This document shows positions 54,536 through 64,000 of a stretch of 64,000 nt of DNA, in pieces. Each line of letters opens with the position of its first letter. The first letter of the stretch is position 1. The position numbers and the translations under genes are program-made. The stretch is from Phytophthora hibernalis. Lineage: Eukaryota; Oomycota; Peronosporomycetes; Peronosporales; Peronosporaceae. The stretch covers positions 1 to 64,000 of the forward strand of contig JAAKBF010000021.1 of assembly GCA_012656075.1 (NCBI GenBank), given 5' to 3'. The notes below the pieces were generated by a model, which saw only the letters and a program-made list of their open reading frames with translations, was not told the DNA's origin and made no database searches.

Positions 54536-55776
54536 CGTCCCGTGAATGATAGACGGACAAAAATCTTGTTGGATACCGGAGCAAAAGTGTCGGCTGTGAC
54601 CGAAGCATTCGCTAGGAAGCTGCGACTGAAGCGACTTACCAACAATGACATGAATATCGATGTCCAAGGAATCGCCAAGTCGAAGGTGGCGACCACCCTC
54701 GCACAATCGTTAAGGTTACACTGGGGTGGGAAGTGGTTTACGAATTCGAGGTGTAGATCATGCCTCATCATGCTGGAGTCGACCTGATCTTGGGTACCGA
54801 CTTCATGATACCAGCCGGTATCAGGATGGACTTGTACAATTCGATGGCAAAACTTCCCGATGAGGTCGTGGTGCCACTAATCAAGTCGTCCAAAGATGTT
54901 GACGACACAGAGTAGGGCCGTGAAGTGATCGAGGGCCCACGGGAGACATTGGGCATTATGGGGAGAGAAGTCGCTCAGTTCAAGTTGAAACGGAGACACC
55001 CCAGCGAATCGACGCATGGGCTGTGGGTTCGCCAACTGCAAGGGGTGATTCCAACCGTCGAGCACAACACTGCAGGACGAGCCGTGCGGGTGTTGCTGAC
55101 AAACATCACCACCGCGAGCCTGACGTGGTGTCCAGCCCACTTTCCGGTGGTTCTATGGATGCCCCACGGAGTACTGCCTCGGGATGATGGTTATGTGCGG
55201 GTAAACTCAGCGAAATATCGCGACTGGCAAGTGCTTGCCTACGAGGGCGCTCTCGACAACCGACTCCTAAGGAAAGAGCAACGGCTATATATGGAATGGC
55301 TTAGCCGACAGCCTCCCGCTGTCGAAAGGGCACAGTACACGACGCCGACGGCTATAAAACCGAGACCCGTCCAACCAGAGGTAGACGACACTCGTGAATC
55401 GCTAGAAGCCGACGAGCTTGACAAGGATTTGACAGGTGTATCTAACTCAGAGAGCGGAGAAGTACCTGAGACTGATGCCATTGAGGGAGACTCGTCGAAG
55501 CCTGCCGATTCGACCATCTCGGCGACGCAAACTGACGATTCTCTAATCGACACAACGGAAAGGGAAGGAAGTGATTGGCACCAGCCGCCATTGGACCAGC
55601 AAGACTCGGCGATAGTCGCTGTCCACAGCGAAGGGCACCAGAAAAGATGCTCTACCAAAATGGACAGGGGTGACCAGTGGGACCCGGTGAACGACAGCCA
55701 GACCGACATACGCCTAGGCTACGGAAGGCAGGACTCGTCGAATCGGGAGAATTGGAGGTATCAGATACTCCATTGA
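54524..55776 (+). pseudogene. R2 retropepsin and pro-RT linker
   Basis: TKILLDTGAKVSAVTEAFAR carries the D-T-G active site. After a frame change, ILGTDFMIPAGIRMDL gives the second protease half. The linker 54925-55776 (283 codons) is acidic and Ser/Thr-rich from residue 130 and contains EYRDWQVLAYEG-like hydrophobic parts before it. This whole stretch from the protease to SDWHQPP is deleted in R1. Confidence 0.8.
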
Positions 55777-56981
55777 GCACAAACCCAACCGAAGACCTTC
55801 GGTTGCGGTTTCTCACGGCCGCTGAAGAACTCGAGATGCGCCTCTCGACGGCTGACGTCGTTCTCGAAGACGGGTCAGAACTCGTCGAGTTTGAACACTC
55901 GTCGAGCGATGAGAGTCTAACAGATTACGCTCATGAGCTCGCCTTTTAACCTGACCTGACGGAATCATTATCAACTAAGCTAGACTACGAAGGCGACAAC
56001 GTTATATCTCCAGCGCACGATGTTCGACAGCAAAAGAAGCTCGTCGAAACCTTGAAACGGCATGAAATATCATGATCTCGAGCGGAAATGCGCTTCCACC
56101 ACCGGCGTACGGTGTGGTCAGCGATATCGACGTCCAAGGGCACGAATCCATCAAGCAAAGAGCTCGGCGAGTGCCACTGAAGAACTTGAGCAAACTCTAA
56201 GAGCTTATGAAAGCGCTGCTTCAGGCAGGGATCGTGTCATTATCGAAGAGCCCTTGGGCCTCGCCAATCGTGAGAAGAATGGTGTCGACATTAGGCTTTG
56301 CATCGACTACAAGCTGGTGAACGCAATTACAGTCAGCATGGAATATGCAATGCCGCTGGTTGACGACTTGCTGACGGAGCTCGAGAGCTACTTATGGTTC
56401 TGTTCCCTCGACGCTGCTAGTGGATTCTGGGCCGTAATGATGACTCGACGAGCTCGCGAAATTTCAGCTTTTGTATGCTCTCTCGGCCACTTCGAGTGGT
56501 TGCGCATGCCGTTTGGGCTTAAAAATGGCCCATGATCTACCAGCGACTCACCGACAATGCTCTCTGGGGTTACGTGCAACCGAGTGGTGGCTGGGCTACA
56601 TTCGCCGAGAAGATGCGGCTCGATGAGGCTGCAGCAATTGCTAAGCGAAAGAAACGATCATCCCGGCTAACGCAAGGGGCCGATTCGATGAGTTTAAACA
56701 CCGAATTTGAAGCCGACTTCCGATCTCTCGATGAGTCTGACCCGTTGCAAGAGCTCATTAACAGCCCTGAGAACGATATGTTCAGTACGGGTGAACCAGA
56801 CGAGTCACAGTTCCGGTCTTTGGTCGACGGTCGTTCGTCGACGATATTTGCTTTGGAGGTGCAACATTCGACGTGTGCCTCAACACGGTTGCTAAACCGA
56901 TTCGCCGAGTGCAGAATCAGTGTGAGTTTCACCAAGAGTATTTTTGTCCAGCCGATGGTCGACTTCCTGTCTCACAAGTGA
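55777..56981 (+). pseudogene. R2 reverse transcriptase
   Basis: CIDYKLVNAITV, FCSLDAASGFWAVM and WLRMPFGLKNGP lie in the 56062-56535 frame. The stop after KNGP and the following MIYQRLTDNALWGY frame are as in R1. The FVDD DNA (about 56836) is present but out of frame because of changes near 56790, and 7 bp are lost near 56886. Confidence 0.8.
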
Positions 56982-56993
56982 CGGCCGACAGAA

Positions 56994-57726
56994 TTGCCGC
57001 GGATCGAAAAAGGGATGCATGCATTCCTTGGCACACTCAATTACTACAGCCGGTTCATCCAAAACATGGTGTTGTATGGAGCAGTGCTTTATCAGCTCAA
57101 GGAACATGACTTCGGCAGTGGAAGCGACTTATCGACCGCCAGAGCTTCATTCGCTGAGCTAACGCGGAAGGTGCCAGAAGTGCCTATTCTAAGGCACTTC
57201 GACTCTGCGAAAGACGTCCATGCCAATGGTCTTTGCTAATGACTGGGCGTTGAGTAGCACCCTGATGCTGATGCATGATGGGAAACTGCACCCAGTCCGT
57301 TTTTGTGGCGGAGTGCTGAAAGAGAGCGAAGTCAACTACCACCCAGCTGAGCGAGAGGTGCTTGCGTTGCTTCAATTGCTGAAACTATGCTATACGCTGG
57401 TGGCGGGCAAGACAATTCTTGTCTACACCCGGTTCTCTACCTTAAAATGGGTGTTCTCGTCGAAGACATTGTACGGGCGTCATGTGAGGTTCGCCGTCCT
57501 GCTCTCACCTTACCACTTGACAATTAAACGAGTGCGAGAGCGGTATATCGAATTTGCTCAGCTGTTGCAAGCCTCTATCACTCCACACATTGGACTCGAC
57601 GAGTCGTTAACACATATTGCACTACCGTCTAAGAACTCAGCGAGTGTCCGCCTGGATCCAGAATTGCTATATGCTCACGTACCACACGACTTTGAGGGAT
57701 ACATCCTGTCATTCGACGGTGGGTGA
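56994..57726 (+). pseudogene. R2 RT connection and native RNase H
   Basis: Same residues as in R1, including VYTRFSTLKW in place of the usual TDH motif. The frame ends at FDGG with TGA. Confidence 0.75.
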
Positions 57727-58280
57727 AGACGGAGAAGTATGGCGGCTATGGTAGTTGCTCGTGGATCTCGTGGCGGTTGCCGATGTGGGACATTCTGATC
57801 GCTGCGAGTGCTTACCTCTTTGAAACCACGGTCAATATCGCCGAGTACCCCGGAATGAATAACGGCGTCGTCGCGTCCCTTGACCGGGGCATCGCCGACC
57901 TTATTATTGTCGGTGATTCCAGGCTCGCAATCCAGCAATCCATGGGGGTGGTCGCATGCAGGAAGGAGACGTTGCAAATAAAGTTGGCGCGCCATAAGGA
58001 ACTCATCGATCGCCTCAACTCAGTTCGCTACCTCCATGTAGTCCGATGCTACAACTCAGCGGCGGATACGTTAGCCACGGAAGCACTAGAAGCGAAAGCT
58101 GGGCGTGTCGTTCTTAGCGGTGACCCCAAAGCTGAGCTAAAGACGTTGAGCCGGATACAGATAAAGCTGTACGTCGAGGAAAGCCTGACGAAGGAAGCAG
58201 AAGAAGACCCTCATAACGTCTCAGCGATTACGCGGAGTCAAACTCAACCCGTTCGCCGAGTTCGATTCGCCGAAGACTAA
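57723..58280 (+). pseudogene. R2 second (archaeal-type) RNase H
   Basis: Identical domain to R1: E in VNIAEYPGM, D in IIVGDSRLA, D in NSAADTLATEAL. Protein sequence is unchanged between R1 and R2 over 185 codons. Confidence 0.8.
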
Positions 58281-58292
58281 CAACAAGACCCA

Positions 58293-58544
58293 GTGAGCGA
58301 ACTGGCACCCAACGTGCCAGTAGAGTCCGATTCGCCGAGTCTATCCGACAATGATAGTCCAGTCGACGAGTTCGAAATGGAGTACCATCCTCCAGAAGCT
58401 CAGCGAGTAGTAGAGCAGGGAAAAGCTTGCTCAGAACGTCAGGAACTGCCAAGTGCTGAAGACGCCAACCCTCTAGTGGTCCAAGCTGAGCGACGAGGCG
58501 GATATCAACGGCACAAGACGAAGAATGTCGATGGGCTGACCTGA
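58293..58544 (+). pseudogene. R2 linker before integrase
   Basis: Same acidic 83-codon block as R1, unchanged. Confidence 0.55.
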
Positions 58545-58705
58545 AGAAATATTTGCGAGGTGAATTCGATGAGCTCACTCGGCGAAGAGCCGGTGACGCC
58601 GGCAAAGTAGCTGATAATTTTGTACTCAGCGAGGATGGTCTACTGTATTATATGAGCCGTCGCAGAGAGTGAGGTAGACCCGACGAACACGACACGAAAC
58701 TAAGA

Positions 58706-59365
58706 ATGGAAGTGCCAACTACACTCATCGACGAAATCTTGGCGAATTGCCATAACTCCATTGAAGGAGGACATCAAGGCATCGTCAGGACTTATCACCC
58801 AGTGAAGGCCGATTACTATTGGATCAGTCTGTATGCCGATGTGGTCAAGCATGTGCAAGCCTGTGAAGATTGCAACACCAGTAAGAGCAAGCCTCATCTT
58901 CACGGATATTCGCCAGGTAACGTCGTCTCCGATCGACCTTTCCAGATTGTGTCGATGGACTTCGTTATACCATTACCGAAGACTCATCGTAGAAACGCGG
59001 CTCTCCTGCTATTCCAAGATCACTTCACCAGGTTTGTCATCGCTAAGGCGATGAGCGATACTGGGGCACTCGAAGTGGCTAAAGCATTCGAAGCGTGCAT
59101 ATTCCGTCGATTTGGCACACCATCGCTCATCCGGCACAACCGAGACCCATGATTTATGAGCGAAGTCTTTCAGACTTTCTCTGAGATGATGCAGTCTAGG
59201 TCTCGAGCTACACTGAGTTACCGAGCACAAGCGAACGCGCAGCAAGAACGCAGTGTGAACACTATGATACAAACGGTGCGTGGCTACGTGAAAGACCCGC
59301 TTCAAGCTGACTGGGACGACATCGCTGAGAAACTAGTCTATGCCCTCAACAATTCGAGGGATTAG
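58706..59365 (+). pseudogene. R2 integrase zinc domain and core
   Basis: As in R1, with RHNRDP in place of RHDRDP, so the second catalytic Asp region has changed by one residue. Stops after this motif and after NNSRD are shared with R1. Confidence 0.85.
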
Positions 59366-59524
59366 ACTCGGCGAGAAACGCCATTTTACTTAGTGCACGG
59401 TGGGGACGTCCAGGCAATACTCAAATCGATGACATCCTCCATTCACCGAGTCGGCTAGTTTGAGCGCTATTTCCCGTTGTCAGTTAGCTTCTCGACGCCA
59501 TTTTGTGGCTGTCGCTGATGTGGT

Positions 59525-60230
59525 TTGTTTCGCGGAGTCCTTCGATATGCGTACCAGTTAAATGAAAAGGCCCGGCGAATAAAGGAACACAACGACTCGC
59601 TGAGACGGAGCGAGCAGAAAGCCATACCGAATGACTCGACGAGCGAGGAGACAGCTGAAGCGAACAATAGCGACGGACTCGCCGAGCCAAAACAGTCTCT
59701 GTTAAAGATTGGAGACCACGTCTGGCTGTTCATGGAGCGTGTCAAACCAGGTCTGAAGAAGAAGCTAGACCATCGATGACACGGCCCGTTCCGGATCAAG
59801 CAGAAGATTGAGCAGTTCGCCTACGAGCTGGAGCTGCCAGACAAGAGTGGCAACAGGTTCTATTCAGTAGTCCACGTGTCCGGACTGAAGAAACTGACCG
59901 AGCTCTGCGAAAGGCCTACGACTTCGCTAGTCAAAGGACTCAGCGAAACCGATCGATTGGATTGCTACAAGGAACGGCTGCCAGAAGACAGCTGGGAATC
60001 TGACGAACGCGCTGGTCGATATGAAGTCGAAGCCATCATTAGGGCGAAAATCCACTCTCGGCGAGTACGGATCGAGCCCAGCGTGGTTTCTGGTAAAATG
60101 GGTAGGCTATGACAAACCCAGCTGGGAACCACTGTCGAATTTATCGTGTGAAGGTCTTCTCTTCGACTTTCTTCGACTAAAGAAACGTGAAAACCGTCTG
60201 CAAATGGTGCAAGTTGCAGACGAGTGTTAA
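59525..60230 (+). pseudogene. R2 integrase C-terminus and chromodomain
   Basis: GPY/F module with the shared TGA, then VVHVSGLKKL, YEVEAII in one frame and WFLVKWVGYDKPSWEPLSNL in the next (60021-60230). The chromodomain aromatic cage positions (Y, W, W) are visible. Confidence 0.8.
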
Positions 60231-60412
60231 AAACTATTGCATTTGCCAAAATACCACCGACCTGTGAAGACAAGCATGCAGGTCGAGTGAGCGAAAGCTA
60301 CTGCGTCAACTTATATTTTTGATATTACGAAATGGATGAGTACGGGCCACATGAAGAAAAAGAAATAACTACCAAGACTCATCGAAAACTGCAACTGGGC
60401 GAACTGGGAGTC

Positions 60413-60868
60413 TCAGCGAAACGACTGCTTAGGCCTCGTCGAAAATTTGCTCGAAAATGTGAAGACCGACACGATTAGCCGGAGGCTGAGCGCTCTCGTC
60501 ACAAGCAGGAGGCTCTGGCTCGTTGGGATCAGTGTTCTCCTGCAAGGTCCTCTCGACATCGCCGACGGAAAAATCCCTGGGGAAAATACCGGGAACTCGG
60601 GATTGCGCGGACGGAAACACGTGTTGTGTGGGTGCAACTCTGGACGAGTCACCCACCACAGTCGGCAGGGTTCTTGAATGTCCAAGTCCTTGAGCTCAGC
60701 GAACCAATTCGAACGAGACGGGAACATGGGCTGGTTAATCAACGAATACGTTGGGACTGTAGGCTCAAAATAGAGTTCGGAGGCGAGACTCGGCGAAGGA
60801 CCTTGAGCTAAGCAAGAACTGGCCGCAACCCGGCGTGCCTCCTCGTAAGACTTCATGACGATCCGCAA
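60413..60868 (-). pseudogene. R2 antisense ORF, part after the stop
   Basis: 151 codons, longer than the R1 counterpart because R2 lacks its frame change: after FSPGIFPSAMSRGPCRRTL it runs on to the end. Same frame as the 419-codon ORF, separated by the same TGA. Confidence 0.5.
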
Positions 60869-60877
60869 CAGGTCGCC

Positions 60878-62137
60878 TCAGCGCTTACGCTCAAGGGTAT
60901 ACACTGCCCACAACCCGTGGATGGCGGCGAACTCCGACACGGGCAAACTTGGATTCAGGTCTGGGTGTAAACCCAACAAGACACTTGAATCCACGATCCA
61001 GTGATTCCTCTCCCAGAGAGCCACGAACATCTTGGTACGAGAATCGTGAGGTTGAGACTCGTCGAATTCCCGACTATCGCCCAAGAAACAAGCCCAAGCA
61101 TCGCAAACGATCATCAAAGGAGTCGTCGATTTCGCCGACTTCTTCTTGGAATGCAGACGTTGGCGGGCTGCGTCAATCTCGCTCGCCGAGACGAAAATTG
61201 GAGTCTCCGGGAACTTGGCGAGGACTTGTTGGCATGGATAAGACGGATTAAAAACATCTATCCACTTCCGAAGCCCATCGAGAGTAATTGGCGTCGGCGC
61301 CACACTAGACTTGCCTCCGATATCTAGCATCTTGACCGGGGAACGACATGCCAACATTTTCGCCCAGCAACGAGCGGACCCGTAGTGGAAGAATTCCACG
61401 CTACGAGTCTGACGCATCGAAGGAGTCTCCCGAACCTCGCGCGCGATCGCCTGTGCCGCACGAGCACGCAGCGTCGCGATTGGAAGATTCAACGGTGCAG
61501 GCAAGTCCACTATACAAGTGGTCGTCGGAGGCTCACTTGGCGAAGGAACGCTTGAAGTCGTCTTGGACAATTTCGGCGAGTTGGAACCTGTCGAACGCTT
61601 GGATGCAGCCGGCACCTTGCCCTTCGCAGACGACTTGGCAACAGGAGCAGCAGCCCGTGTCGTCTTGCATCCCGAATCCTTAGGCTTAGCTGCCTGAGTG
61701 ACCGGGGCAACCTTGCTCGACGACTTGGGACCAGAATCATTAACGATCGATGAGTTCTTGGCTTTCTTGGCGGTCTGGTGAGAAGACTTGGGAGCTGACC
61801 ACTTCTTCGACGAGCCCTTCGGTCGAAGAGCCGGCGCACTCCCTCGCTTGACAGAATGTGGAGATTTTCGACGAGCATCGGCATAGCTCTGTAGCTTGCC
61901 ACGTGGAGGCGCCCGGTCCGAGAGGATCACGGTGCTAGCCGACGATGAACAGCTATCTTCAGCTTCGACATCCATAAGGAAATCTCGATGAGACATCCCG
62001 TTCGATGAGCTCACAGGAGAACCAACCGGTGACGGCTGAGAAGTAGACAGTGAATCGCTGGACTGGGTCGGCGGGATCCCAAGCTCAATATCACCAGAGG
62101 AAACGACGTGTCGTTCTCCCCCGCCTCCTTCGGCCAA
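60878..62137 (-). CDS. R2 antisense ORF, 419 codons, unknown function
   Basis: Second copy of the R1 24732-25991 ORF, differing in one residue. This is the longest uninterrupted R-element frame in both copies, in contrast to the broken gag-pol, so it either drifted less by chance or was kept intact longer. Confidence 0.6.
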   Translation of the reverse strand: MAEGGGGERHVVSSGDIELGIPPTQSSDSLSTSQPSPVGSPVSSSNGMSHRDFLMDVEAEDSCSSSASTVILSDRAPPRGKLQSYADARRKSPHSVKRGSAPALRPKGSSKKWSAPKSSHQTAKKAKNSSIVNDSGPKSSSKVAPVTQAAKPKDSGCKTTRAAAPVAKSSAKGKVPAASKRSTGSNSPKLSKTTSSVPSPSEPPTTTCIVDLPAPLNLPIATLRARAAQAIAREVRETPSMRQTRSVEFFHYGSARCWAKMLACRSPVKMLDIGGKSSVAPTPITLDGLRKWIDVFNPSYPCQQVLAKFPETPIFVSASEIDAARQRLHSKKKSAKSTTPLMIVCDAWACFLGDSREFDESQPHDSRTKMFVALWERNHWIVDSSVLLGLHPDLNPSLPVSEFAAIHGLWAVYTLERKR

Positions 62138-62745
62138 GTTAGACTAGGTGAACCATCCAAGGCATCATCGTCAAGGACGCCTAACTTGGTGAGAACAGCA
62201 CGAGTAGTGCAAGCAGAATTCTGTGCTGCTGCTCGGGAGGGGCGACGTCGAGGAGAACCGAGGGGAGGAGGCTCTGTAGGGCTAGTCGAAGCCGGAACGG
62301 ATACTACAGAACTCAGCGAAGGAGACGCCACGGAAGTAGACGAACTCGACGAGACCACTGCTGGAGCCGACTCCATCGACGAGTCAGTGGAGGCAGCAGA
62401 TCCAGATGCTGGACTCGGCGAATAACTTATACGACCGAGCGAAGAACTCGTGGCCAGAGATTAACTCACCAAAACGGCAGACGAACTCGCCAAGTCCGGA
62501 TCAACGGAGCTCGACGAGTTTGACATTTTTGTGGACTATTCTCCGATCGAATTTGCATATGTATGGTGAACATTATACCTCGTCAAGAACAATCATGTGG
62601 GACATCGAATCGTGCCCGCAAACTGCCCCAAGATCGGGGGACTCGTCGGCGTGAACGTCGATCTCATCGACTTCGACCGGAATCTCGTCGTGAGGAAGAC
62701 TCAGCGAGTGTCGCCGGGGATAATAACCGCTCTAATTGGCGCGAC

Positions 62746-63534
62746 TCAGACCAGCCGCCGGAGAGCGGAGACGTCGCCGCCCCGGAATTGGCAGCGAAGG
62801 CGCATGCTCAGCGACCACTTCCGCACGGAGCAAAGTCGTCGAAGCGTCGAAACCCTCCTCGCCAGGTACGGGACACTCAAACTCACCGCGAGAAACACTC
62901 TTATACCGGCTCCGCCGGGGCCAGCAGCCGTCGGATTCGCTGGGTTAGAACACCGACGGAGGCGTTCGGCCGGAGTCAATGTCTTCAGTGGAGCGCTCCG
63001 TAGCTGAGAGACCGAACCACGTATCCAGTGGCGCGACGCCGACTTGGACCGTTTGTGGCGGGAAGAGCTCGGCGACAATCCAGATGATACCGCGGGGAAG
63101 GGCGGAGACACCGACAACGCTCCATTCGCTGGAGTACCATTCGCCGAGCCCGCTGGGGCTGGAATGGCAGAGCCCGAACACAACCCGCTCGACGAGCTCA
63201 CTGGACGGATCGTGAGAGTAACGTCATAGGACCGGCGCGACGAACGAAGCTCAAGCGACTCGGGGAAGCGCTCGGCGAGTAGCCGACAGAGACGAGAATT
63301 AATTTGGAGATCCCTGGGATCCAATCCCGGGACATCCACGCCACCCTGAGCAGCGACAGCCAAATGTGGGTCATATACTAGGTAGCGACCGCGGTGAGCG
63401 ATAATACGCTTCTGCCGCAGAACAGTACCCTGCAACGACTCGGTGGTTCGACGAGCTTCTCGGAGTGCGTGGTCATCATCAGAGCAAAGCAGGACCGTGG
63501 CCTCCTGGGGTTGGCGATAATACGTAGTAGCCAC
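62746..63534 (-). pseudogene. R2 antisense gene, Ser/Pro-rich part, 262 codons
   Basis: One continuous frame here (YYRQPQEATVLLCSDDDHAL ... SSSRHKRSKSASRHW), split in R1 by a single missing base. Low-complexity and basic at the end. Probably upstream part of the same gene as the 419-codon ORF. Confidence 0.5.
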
Positions 63535-63665
63535 TCCGTGAAGGGCGGTGTGCTCTGCCTTAATCTCGATGATCTTCTGACCAAGACTCGTACAATTCCG
63601 GTCGCGACTCTCGAGCTCAGCCTGGAATTCCGGATAGTCGCCTCGGCAGCACGGGTCCGGTCACT

Positions 63666-64000
63666 TTACTGAGCGATAATAGTCCGAGATTCAGCCGTGA
63701 GCTGAGCGATTGTCTTGTTGAACACCTCCGTCATCTCAGGCGAACGCAAAGAACCCGAGCGATAAACTTCCAGCTCTTTTGTGACGGTACCCAGCTGGTG
63801 GCGTAAGGAGGCTGACTCAGCGATCGCCCACTCCATTCTCTTGTATCGAGCAGAAGCCACTCGCTCAGACATGGCGAGCTTGATCCGAAGCTCGGCGATT
63901 TTGGCGGACACACTCGGGAGAGGCATGCAACGCAGCCAAGATAGAAGCTGGCGATTTTGCCCCAAGAATGGCCTGGCGAGTTGAAGCGTCGGCGGGTGGA
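63666..64000 (-). pseudogene. R2 antisense gene, coiled-coil part, partial
   Basis: Helical segment AKIAELRIKLAMSERVASA to ELEVYRSG, ending in a stop at 63666, identical to R1 22905-23204. The upstream part is beyond the window. Confidence 0.4.

Larger units (their letters stand above)
50787..64000 (+). mobile_element. Large Ty3/gypsy element R2, running off the window
   Basis: Plus-strand copy of R1 with a complete 5' LTR. Retains the protease that R1 lost, but has a 1.36-kb inversion in gag (53176-54535). The window ends about 740 bp before the expected 3' LTR. Confidence 0.9.

Noticed and set aside
1..64000. Window as a closed circle
   Set aside because: The ends resemble internal repeats, but the first base lies in the Myb unit and the last in the R2 antisense gene, and nothing joins them.

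Overview
The window looks like a repeat-rich, gene-sparse part of an oomycete nuclear genome, most likely a Phytophthora-type plant pathogen. The evidence is three copies of a Crinkler (CRN) effector gene with the LQLFLAK motif, Ty3/gypsy elements with an extra archaeal-type RNase H, a piggyBac-like transposase, a Tc1/mariner-like transposon, a DOT1-like methyltransferase fragment joined to a Myb-like domain, and host-like F-box and SPRY gene fragments with GT-AG introns. There is no prokaryotic operon structure, rRNA, tRNA or CRISPR array that I can see.

Layout, left to right. 1-579: end of a piggyBac-like element (TTAA at 576-579) carrying a Myb-like ORF. 580-3220: 5' part of a gypsy element on the minus strand, here called G, ending in its LTR. 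3800-5707: CRN copy A (+). 5949-6390: F-box gene remnant (-). 6590-8064: broken Tc1/mariner element. 8230-8620: integrase fragment. 8625-18496: ten tandem ~1-kb units, each an LTR fragment plus the Myb-like ORF plus ~330 bp of unknown DNA. 18549-21706: piggyBac-like element with Myb/DOT1 (+) facing the transposase P1 (-). 21706-34717: large gypsy element R1 (minus). 35037-37310: 3' LTR and 3' part of a G element. 37690-39957: second piggyBac/DOT1 cassette, inverted. 39958-41795: CRN copy B (+). 42140-43545: F-box and SPRY gene fragments (-). 43546-44113: single Myb/LTR unit. 44114-44520: integrase fragment. 44683-46171: Tc1/mariner element with an intact transposase ORF. 46389-46810: F-box remnant (+). 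48957-47045: CRN copy C (-). 49171-49606: 218-bp tandem duplication. 50225-50731: MITE-like insertion. 50787-64000: gypsy element R2 (+), running off the end.

The main architecture is a set of inverted segmental duplications: about 3.2-9.2 kb pairs with 43.6-50.0 kb, 18.8-21.7 kb with 37.7-39.95 kb, and 22.9-34.7 kb with 50.8-64.0 kb. R1 and R2 share the same in-frame stops and frameshifts, so they look like copies of one already dead element rather than two separate insertions. Differences between the arms give a relative history: a MITE with its empty site in the other arm, a G insertion with its empty site in the other arm, array expansion in one arm only, an inversion inside R2 and a protease deletion inside R1.

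Most coding sequences are broken. The clear exceptions are the 44.9-46.1 kb transposase and a 419-codon ORF antisense to gag-pol in both R copies. Many breaks are single-base differences in short homopolymers, so long-read consensus error has to be excluded before individual genes are called dead. The best candidates for something new are the piggyBac-like transposon carrying a Myb/DOT1-like chromatin gene, the dual-RNase-H chromodomain gypsy element with an antisense gene, and the LTR-Myb satellite array.
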